Assembly (NCBI GenBank): GCA_963971405.1
Contig: OZ020486.1
Coordinates: 2,480,001-2,544,000, forward strand
Direction: 5' to 3'
Source of the DNA: Psococerastis gibbosa
Taxonomy: Eukaryota; Arthropoda; Insecta; Psocodea; Psocidae
Length of the DNA stretch: 64,000 nt
Position numbers and translations under genes: made by a program. Under the pieces are notes generated by a model. That model did not search any database, was not told the DNA's origin, and worked only from the letters and a program-made list of their open reading frames with translations. Each line of letters begins with the position of its first letter. Position 1 is the first letter of the stretch. Below, piece after piece: positions 57,001-64,000 of the stretch.

Positions 57001-60000
57001 CAGTCATAGCCAGCCATTGGAATTAAAAATCCTGCAAAGAACCAGCCTTGAACTTGGGGGAGCAGGAAACGATGAATAGACAGGACAATGTTTTCGAAGA
57101 ACTAACGAAGCTCATTCAGCGCAGTGGGAAAAGGAAAACAAGTTGCTTAAGCAACCTCAAACAGGCATTGTAAAAAAGCTACTACTAGATTTCTATATAG
57201 AAGAGATGGGATATTGAAGCACGCCAAAACTATTTGGGCCCACCTGATGGCACGGACAGCCAAAATGGCCCCAGGACTCATAAAAATATTTTTTGTCGCA
57301 CTCGAATGTCCCATCTCTCATATACAGTATAAAACTGGCTACTATAATACTATAAGTAAACCAATTGCCGAGACTAGATCTACACTAATTGAAAATATAA
57401 CGGATGAAGAACTAGTAGAATCAGGGCTGATGGGCCGTGGTCGATATGGAAGTGAACTTCCAAACGTTTCGTTAACATCTGCGGTCAACGTCTTCAGTGG
57501 CGCTGCGTAGACTTCGAAGGTCCACTGAAGATGTCGACCGCAGATGTTGACGAAACGTTTGGAAGTTCACTTTCATATCAACCACGGCCTATCAGCCCGG
57601 ATTCTACTGGTACCTCATACGACTCGGGCCGTGAAAGCCTTTGCAGTTACATAAGGGTTGAAGTATTGTGATACTAACTTTTTTGAGCAGAGATAGCAGG
57701 GAAACTGAACTTTCTGGTCATTGGGCAGGTGCAGTCTCTCGTGCTGCTTGAGAAGGTACTCCGAGTGGAACCTTCTACAGCATTTACAACACAACCACGG
57801 CTGCTTGTCCTTCGGTAAATGTGACAGCGCATGCGCGTCTAGAAGTGTTTGCCGTACAAATGTCTTATTGCAATTGTTATAGTCACATCTGTAACACAAA
57901 AATATTTTTACATTCTACAATATATGCTGTGTACCGAACTAGCTGTTTCATCTGGTAGAGAAGGCATTAGCCGTCGGGACATGGAGTCCTGACGTTTCCA
58001 GGGGATGCCCGATCGTTGGACACGTTAAGTAAGTAAGCTGTTTCATATTGTTGAAGGAAGCTACAATGAACTGCAGCGGAGAATTAGCAATGGAAGGTTG
58101 TCTGGCGGCTCAACTCATTTTTCGAAGCCTCACAAATACAAAGAACCGGTACAACTACATGCCTTCCTATTTATCTATTAGTATACTGAACACAAACGCA
58201 TTAGGTCTATGGTAAATGATTGTCCTAATGTTGCATTTCGACTAAATCAACAGGATGGAACAATAAGACAATAATCGATAGGCTAATAATAATAAGCAGT
58301 ACTACATATAATACTATACAATAACTTAGTTCATGAGTTATTATAGGTGAAATCACACAGTCAATGATATACAGTGCCATCGATTATCATACCGGTACCT
58401 ATTTTTACTTATTTATCTGAACTTACTGTATAGAGTAGACTACATAACTTGTCAGTTATAATGATTAACTTACAAATTCTTATTGTGACCTCTAATAACC
58501 TAAAATCATACTATTAATATGAAATATCTTTGGACCTCACCCCGCCACACAAGTCTCCAAGACTTTGGATGGGGTGGATATGTCATGCATGTAATATTAC
58601 CGGTGTTGCCAAACACACGCATGATACTTTTATTAAAGTTTAACTTATACTACACATGGTTGGAAAATAAATTTATCTTTCTGTATTCATGTAATATTAC
58701 TGGTGTTGTCAAACTTACGCATGATACTTTTATTAAAGTTTAACTTATACTACACATGGTTGGAAAATAAATTTATCTTTCTTTCTTTCCCTTTTTGGTA
58801 CGTGTTAATCAGTTGAAAACTCGAAATTGAAAATGTCAACCATCACAAAGCTTTCCTTATTATCAACGTTTAAATCGGAAAGCATTAATTACTTGTATTT
58901 CAGTCCGACGGTGTGTTTCAAATGATGTTTAACGATAGATGACCGGCATGTAAGAATTTGACCGCAAAGACATTCAATCTTGGGTGTGGCGTCGTGGTTT
59001 GTCTTACAGTGCCGGGCTAGAGCGTTCCACGATGCTTGCATAGACTTGCAGTACCAACACTCCCACCTACAACAGCCCAGAAAGGAATATGTAAAGCGAA
59101 TGCATAACATCAGGTGCTTGAGAAAATTACTTGAAAAAGAAACGGAGAGAACAAGAAGAGGAGAAAGACGAAGGAAGAGACGAGGAAGAAACCAAAGAAA
59201 GTTCTAAATTATCAGAAGTGGAAGGACAGGAGGGAGTGGAGGAGGCTCACTCAGCACAACCGGGAAACTGCAGCTTATTATTGATGATGATGATGAATAA
59301 ATTCACTATTTGGTCAATGTTGCATCCAACTTGTTCACAGGTACAAGAGGACTGACGTCCCTTTCGTGCATCACGTCAGTTTTTTTAATAATATAGGTAT
59401 ATTATTTATATTTACAGGATATGCAACGTAGTTATTGGTCACCCCTGGATCACGCAATCAGTCAGTTCCTATTTTTTATATTATTTATTAGACAACGTAA
59501 GCTATAAATATTTGGTCTATCCAAGTTGAATAGGACTATTACATACAATAATACCATAGGGCATTTTTACTTTCTTCATTAACTTTACAATGTGAGAAAT
59601 TTCTCAGTTCATCACATAATTACAATACCAAAAATTAAAAATACCCTATAATATTGTGCAGTAGGTAGTCCGCTACAAGTTACAACTTCCATATACCGTA
59701 CATAATGTTCATGACTTTTACGTAATTAATTAAGTAACAAATAACAGCTGATTAATCCAGGGGTGACCAATATCTACGTTTCAGAATCTATTTCAGAAGA
59801 TTTCTACGATCTGGCGTGTCTAGGGGAAAACCGTGAACATTCGTGTGGTCGACTTAAGGCGGGGCTTCCACATACGTACATCGTCAACGAAAATTATGAA
59901 ATTGAAGGTTTAGCAGACATTAAAGACATACTAAAAATTCTGCTACCACGTGAAAACCATATTTTTCGTTGACGATGTACATATGTGGAAACCTCGCCTT

Positions 60001-63000
60001 ACGCCAGCTTCCGAAATCGTCAAGAAATCTTCTGCTAGCCCTATGGCTACAATGTGTGTCCCTGGGCCACCTGGTTATCCAGCGTGCTCCCGATAGCAGT
60101 TTGCCGAACCACACTGGTGCACATCAAACCAATCCCACACTATTGTATTACGTACAAACACACAACGCGTAATTATCAAACAAACACATTAATTATTACA
60201 ATAATTCCCGGGGTAAGTTATACTTTAAACGCCATCGCCTGCTGAGTGCTGAGGCATGGTATTTTAATATAAATTGAGGCACCAGGATACCGGAGTATAT
60301 AGGTTGGATGGTGAGGCAAACAAATTCATTTAAACTGCAGAGCCACAGAGGTTCCTGGCTATAATCTAATTTTAAACACAGTAGTAATATTTTAAGTACT
60401 CACGGAATTTGAGAAAGATCATTTTGACAACGGCTCTCATTTTTCACTATATTTTCTTCCTTGGCATGAGGAGGACTGCACGTGGGCGTTTGAATGTCTT
60501 CCAACGTTGCTACATCATCAGCCAGTGATACCAACTCCTCCTTCACCTCTGCATCTTCAGTCTTATCAGAGGACCCCGCCTGGGATTCCTCCTCCTTAAC
60601 TTTTCTAATAGTCAGCCGAATTTTATCATTATTGCCAGATGAATCTATTGCACCTGTAAACGTTTAACAATAAGATCCGTCCCAACCACCCTTAATAATA
60701 ATAATATAATAATAATCTTTATTTATTCTTTAAGTACAACAGTTACAATTTAATTACATTTGGAAGTGGAGCCCAAAGGACATTGGTAATGTAGTTTCTA
60801 TTAGAGAGCTTAGAAATGCCATTGGACAAACTGGGACCTGGCCATAGATTGTGGAAACACAGTGCTCCTCGTTGGAAATATTGATTTGAACCATCCTGCA
60901 GCCGAGCAATTTGGACTTGTGATGTTGATCTGATTGTGAATGGTATAATGGACCATAGCAAAGCAAAATAGGAATTACACGAGTTAATAAAAGGATATAT
61001 GTCCTTAGAGATCCTAGTCTACCCCTAGATATGTACCGCCATGTATTGGAATATGGGGGTGACCAACGGGTCAAATGGGCTGGAATTTGGACTTGTGATG
61101 TTGATCTGATTGTGAATGGTATAATGGACCATAGCAAAGCAAAATAGGAATTACAGCAGTTACGTGAGCTAATAAAAGGATATACTTCCTGCAAGATCCT
61201 AGTCTACCCTTAGATGTGTCCCATGCATTGGAATATGGGCATTGCTGGGACATATTTTTAATTACTTTTAGTCAAACAGTCAGAAAGCTGTGTACCTAAT
61301 AATGTAAAAAAAAGAAGGAAAAAAGGGCCTTTCACTTGACAGTTGTCACTACAAAAAACATGATACCTATTTATTATCCTTTTTATCAATCTATATTGCA
61401 ATATGGAATCGGTTTTTGGGGTGGTGCTGGAGTTACAAAAACTAAAAAAATTGTTACTTAAGGAGTTAGGAATTTTGTCATTTGAACTATTATACAAGAA
61501 AAATTTACTGACAATGGTTGTAAGTAACTTGAGTAACTTCCAAGTTGACAGAATTTCTGCTAATAACATAAGCACTAGGCAAACAGGACGTGGATTCTTC
61601 GCGGTTCCTAATTACAAATTAACACACAGCAGAAATTCGGTCAACTATAGAGGTTTGAGTTACTACAATGAAATGATCAGGGCCGGATACCATGAAAATA
61701 TTACCTTGTCTATCATTAAGTACTATATTGTAAGTCTACTCACAGGTAGTTTTAAAAAAATATTGTTAGTGTGACGAACTAGTAAATAACCTAATCTAAT
61801 AACCTAACAGTAAATTGTGTGTTGATCCCAACGCGCATTTTTGGCTTTGTGGCACCGGTTTTTGTATAATTTGTAATGTTTTTTTGATAAATACACGCAT
61901 TATTATTATTATTCTTGCAAGGGAATGGATACAAGTAGGCAATACTAGAACAGAGATGATTTCAACCTTTCGCCACACCAGACAAGTACGTGTGACTTTA
62001 AATTCCTGGGATTCCTGGTTTCCTCAACATTTTCCGTTGATCCGGCATGAAGTTAAGGAGTTGTAAGCTACAAATGTAGAGAAGCTTAAATTTCAATATC
62101 AACAGACTTACTTGTAGTATGAAGCACCTCGAAGCCTATCGGTTTACTATTAATATCAACACATTCTTCTTTCAGTTTTCGTCGCCGTTTCTTTTTTCTA
62201 TTTGCCAGTCTTAAATTTTCCTGAAGTCTCTGAGAACATAGAAAATAAAATGTATCTTTATGGACACTGAATGTTTTCTACGCAGCAGGAGACTACTGCT
62301 GTATCTGCCTCAAGAATTCATTTATTTATTATTATTATTTAACGGCTTTTATGGACGTAGACGTACATGTAGTATGGTCTATTGAACCTTGCCCTGCCAA
62401 CGACCCCCTTGGTTTTCGGACATTATCGGTATTGTTTCTGAATGAATTTCTAACCACTGGCAAACTGGTTAACTCTTTGGTGTCGACAAGTGCCAATGGA
62501 CAAGCTCAGACATGCTTACCATTGACATTATAACAGGCTCGACTAACCACGTACTGGAACGAGTCATCTGCCTCAAAAACGCCTATATCCCCCATCTGAT
62601 TGGCAGTTGACTTTCAGTTCGGTCCATTATCTGACTCCGGCCGACAGTGAAAACTTTCGTAATTATATTGTACTATATTGGACAAGGGGGCAAGGCGTCT
62701 GCAATGATGAGCTTTAAGGGCAACAACAACTGTCATGCCCCACCCAGGTGCCCCAGGAGAGAACAAGAGTGGGATAACAACGAATGCGATGGCAGGAAGA
62801 TGTTGACGCAGATATGGACAGACTAGGTGACGTTTACTTAAATTTGCATGCAGGTTACCTTATATCAGCAATAACACAGCTGACCAACTCTCAAGAACAT
62901 TAGTACCAGAAATAAAGATATGGCTGGGCATGTCAATCCTATACAATGCGTCTCAAGGGAGAAGACTATGAATACGATGGCTAGATTACTTCCTAAGAAG

Positions 63001-63311
63001 GAGCATGCCAAGGCCATTTACGTGCTGTAGCACAAAGGATTAAGTTTCGAGTATTCAGACCGTATTGCCATTGTTGGTCTTATGTTGATTAGTTGTTAGA
63101 TGCATTTGTGTAATTTGTTGCTAATTCGTACCTTGACATCAGTTTGAGGAGCGGAGTCCGAGTCAAGGACAACATCAACGGATTCACGCAGCGAAGTGAA
63201 AACGGCATCAACAAATTTAGCTCTGTTTGCGAACTCGTGCCACTGATCGATTATCCTTCGGCAATCCTCACACCAGCAAATTGAGACCACGCTTGTTTCA
63301 CCCGCTTCCAG
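54065..63311 (-). CDS. ZAD-type C2H2 zinc-finger protein, 5' part missing
   Basis: Nine minus-strand exons fit in order: 63132-63311, 62112-62229, 60404-60653, 58893-59066, 57679-57888, 56013-56183, 54971-55160, 54634-54816 and 54065-54271 (stop TAG). Phases agree throughout and total 1683 nt (560 aa). The first exon gives the second half of a ZAD dimerisation domain (ICWCEDCRRIIDQWHEF). Next come a basic patch (RKKKRRRKLKEE) and an acidic Ser/Glu linker with VKEEE and VKEEL sumoylation-like sites. Ten C2H2 fingers follow, such as CWYC..H..H, CDYNNC (Cx4C), CDQC, CQDC, CPIC, CDTC and CSFC. Several fingers are split by introns, and one is a CxC variant. The C-terminus is acidic (GDEGEGEEMAVFSSDDI). 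ZAD zinc-finger proteins are an arthropod-expanded class of nuclear DNA-binding regulators, so DNA binding is inferred. The first half of ZAD was not found and probably lies beyond 64000. Confidence 0.9.
54470..54633 (+). pseudogene. LINE tail fragment in zinc-finger intron
   Basis: A broken plus-strand reading, NMPHGRAARRVLYTASQGEK then GKTKAARVET, resembles the R.P.GRAPR..L.....G.R..GRP tail of LINE polymerases. It directly abuts the donor of the exon at 54634. Confidence 0.5.
55555..55700 (+). pseudogene. LINE RT fragment
   Basis: The plus-strand reading KIEAKFICQRAKRDRIRNEV then IRREFAVEETLKK matches the RIRNE stretch before the GHV tail of RTE-like polymerases. The same segment type is seen antisense at 40440-40690. 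Confidence 0.55.
56524..56833. mobile_element. Long near-perfect palindrome (foldback/hairpin), about 142-bp arms
   Basis: The left arm 56524-56666 (aagctggcgattcacgaggg ... ttcaaattgtacagtg) is the near-exact inverse of 56693-56833 (cactgtacaatttga ... cagctt). The loop is about 26 bp. GC content is higher than the surroundings. It lies in an intron of the zinc-finger gene and has no internal gene. It could be a foldback transposon or a hairpin RNA locus. Confidence 0.9.
57414..57660. mobile_element. Hairpin element of dispersed repeat family F, about 87-bp arms
   Basis: The left arm 57414-57500 (agtagaatcagggctgatgg ... tcttcagtgg) and the right arm 57521-57608 (tccactgaag ... agcccggattctact) are inverted with a 20-bp loop (cgctgcgtagacttcgaagg). 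The tail ggccgtgaaagcctttgcag continues to 57650. Modules recur at 26490-26610 and 34310-34560. Confidence 0.85.
58158..58225. repeat. Dispersed repeat family D copy
   Basis: Contains tgccttcctatttatctatt, a gtatac spacer and atggtaaatgattgtccta, as at 6155, 15886 and 48968. Confidence 0.5.
58588..58790. repeat. Tandem duplication, 100-bp unit, with retroelement-like 3' end
   Basis: catgtaatattaccggtgtt at 58588 and catgtaatattactggtgtt at 58688 start two copies. Both run through actacacatggttggaaaat to aaatttatctttct. The end aaataaatttatctttcttt looks like a LINE/SINE 3' terminus with a poly(A)-type signal. Confidence 0.85.
59794..60040. mobile_element. Foldback element related to that at 16892-17283
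   Basis: The inner arms aaggcggggcttccacatac then gtacatcgtcaacgaaaa and their inverse (59855-59895 / 59960-60001) are strong. Weaker outer arms (cagaagatttctacgat / gacgattt..agaaatcttctg) extend the structure to about 59794 and 60040. The centre carries attctgctaccacgtg, like the other foldback. It is non-coding and lies in a zinc-finger intron. Confidence 0.75.
60910..61255. repeat. Tandem duplication, 176-bp unit
   Basis: tttggacttgtgatgttgat starts copies at 60910 and 61086. Both run through gtgaatggtataatggacca, aaaggatata, gatcctagtctaccc and cattggaatatggg. On the minus strand this gives repeated Pro/Tyr/Ser-rich frames that may derive from a LINE tail, but I cannot assign a family. 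Confidence 0.85.
62740..63040 (+). pseudogene. LINE tail fragments
   Basis: The readings RMRWQEDVDADMDRLG and, downstream, ASQGRRL..IRWLDY resemble the R.R..RW.DDV..D tail of LINE polymerases. They are broken by stops and frame changes, and lie between zinc-finger exons 62112 and 63132. Confidence 0.5.
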
Positions 63312-64000
63312 CTGAAACAACCGGGCACCATGCAGTAGATAACAGACTATGAAACCATTTAATTAGGAAGGCCTGGAGGAACATAAATACGAGCGTTCCC
63401 CAGGGAAGTGTCTTGGGACCCACCCTATTTATCATCTATATAAACGACTACTGTGATATAGTATGGTATAGGATTGAGTATTGTTGTGTAAGCGTTTACT
63501 GTATTTACCGTTAAGAGTGTGTATGAACTATAAGTAGGTTAGAGAGGTACCTTGCACGGTACGAGGGATTAGAGATAGAACCTTCAAATAGTTAACAATA
63601 CAGTACAATAATCGAAGTTATGTGAATTATTATTACGGACCATACTTCACTACCCGAGAGTTGATCTCTTTGCTGATGTCAACTGCATACTTCTGAAAGT
63701 GCTTGATGTTTTAGGAGCTGAGGACCTTGGGAAGAAAGTACTCATTGTCGCAAGGAACGGGCTTTTTTCTAACAAACTTGTTCTCAACCTTGGAAAGACC
63801 TCCTTTACATTGTTTGCTGGTAGAAAGCCTGTTGAGAGGAGCCCATTATTAAGGGTAGCTGATATTCCCCTGACTGAGAGCGATTCGGTTTTTTTTTTAG
63901 GGGTTGAGCTGGACAAACACCTTAATTGGAAAATCCAAATTATCACTTATGCCATAGGGTTGGATCCACAAGCTTCTTATTGAGAAATATTTAATTTTTC
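63312..64000. other. Window edge upstream of the zinc-finger exons
   Basis: No ZAD first-half exon could be recognised on the minus strand. The stretch is mostly the RT remnant at 63370-63940. Confidence 0.5.
63370..63940 (+). pseudogene. LINE reverse transcriptase remnant split by an insertion
   Basis: The first part (63377-63455) reads TSVPQGSVLGPTLFIIYIND, the RT domain motif of jockey/CR1-type LINEs. About 200 bp of unrelated sequence follows. The second part (from about 63658) resumes with DLFADVNCILLKVLDVLGAE, then NKLVLNLGKTSFTLFAG and FFLGVELDKHLNWKIQI. The catalytic YADD/FADD has become FADV, so the enzyme is dead even apart from the insertion. Confidence 0.8.

Noticed and set aside
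59131..59355. Glu/Lys-rich 74-aa plus-strand frame
   Set aside because: Purine-rich low-complexity (gaagaa) run next to a zinc-finger exon on the other strand; no start context or homology.
61403..61774. 123-aa plus-strand frame
   Set aside because: Lies in a zinc-finger intron, AT-rich, with no recognisable motif; composition fits chance or an old LINE scrap, so not listed as a gene.

Overview
This is eukaryotic nuclear DNA, almost certainly from an arthropod and probably an insect. The evidence is spliced genes with GT-AG introns, a ZAD-type zinc-finger gene, an ABC half transporter of the arthropod H subfamily (often labelled ABCG20/23-like), a copia-group LTR retrotransposon primed like Drosophila copia, and a very dense load of MITEs, foldbacks and LINE fragments in AT-rich sequence. 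The species cannot be named from the sequence.

Left part (1-13.5 kb): a FUNDC1-like mitophagy-receptor gene lies on the plus strand (248-4410). It has two candidate last exons that both join exon 2 in frame. Repeats and a small hAT-type MITE with an 8-bp target duplication follow. Next is a complete copia-group retrotransposon on the minus strand (8850-13476), with apparently identical 254-bp LTRs, a 5-bp target duplication (ctaag), primer-binding site, polypurine tract and an uninterrupted 1298-aa gag-pol frame.

Middle (13.5-40 kb): after about 6.7 kb of repeats comes a 15-exon ABC half transporter on the plus strand (20188-34795). Its exons sum to 2004 nt, giving 667 aa with every splice phase matching. 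Its introns hold two fossil copies of its own exons, several repeat families and an inverted pair of about 300-bp repeats. A 3' LINE fragment (minus strand), a degraded mariner transposase end and further LINE scraps fill 35-40.7 kb.

Right part (40.7-64 kb): two related ankyrin-repeat genes with an F-box/PRANC-like C-terminus lie in the same orientation. The first (40742-43393) is open over 883 aa. The second (49214-about 51700) is broken by several frameshifts. Between them are a Harbinger-like MITE, a gag remnant and two hAT-type elements, one nested in the other, the inner one with a perfect 8-bp target duplication. From 54065 to 63311 the minus strand carries nine exons of a ZAD plus ten-finger C2H2 zinc-finger gene, whose 5' end was not found in the window. 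Its introns hold two strong long hairpins, LINE fragments and tandem duplications. Its terminal exon has decayed tandem copies downstream, one split by a MITE.

No bacterial operon, CRISPR array or rRNA is present, and I see no convincing intact tRNA gene. The most distinctive features are the alternative FUNDC1 tails, the repeated partial exon duplications in two unrelated genes, the paired ankyrin/F-box-like genes, the nested hAT elements and the long hairpins.
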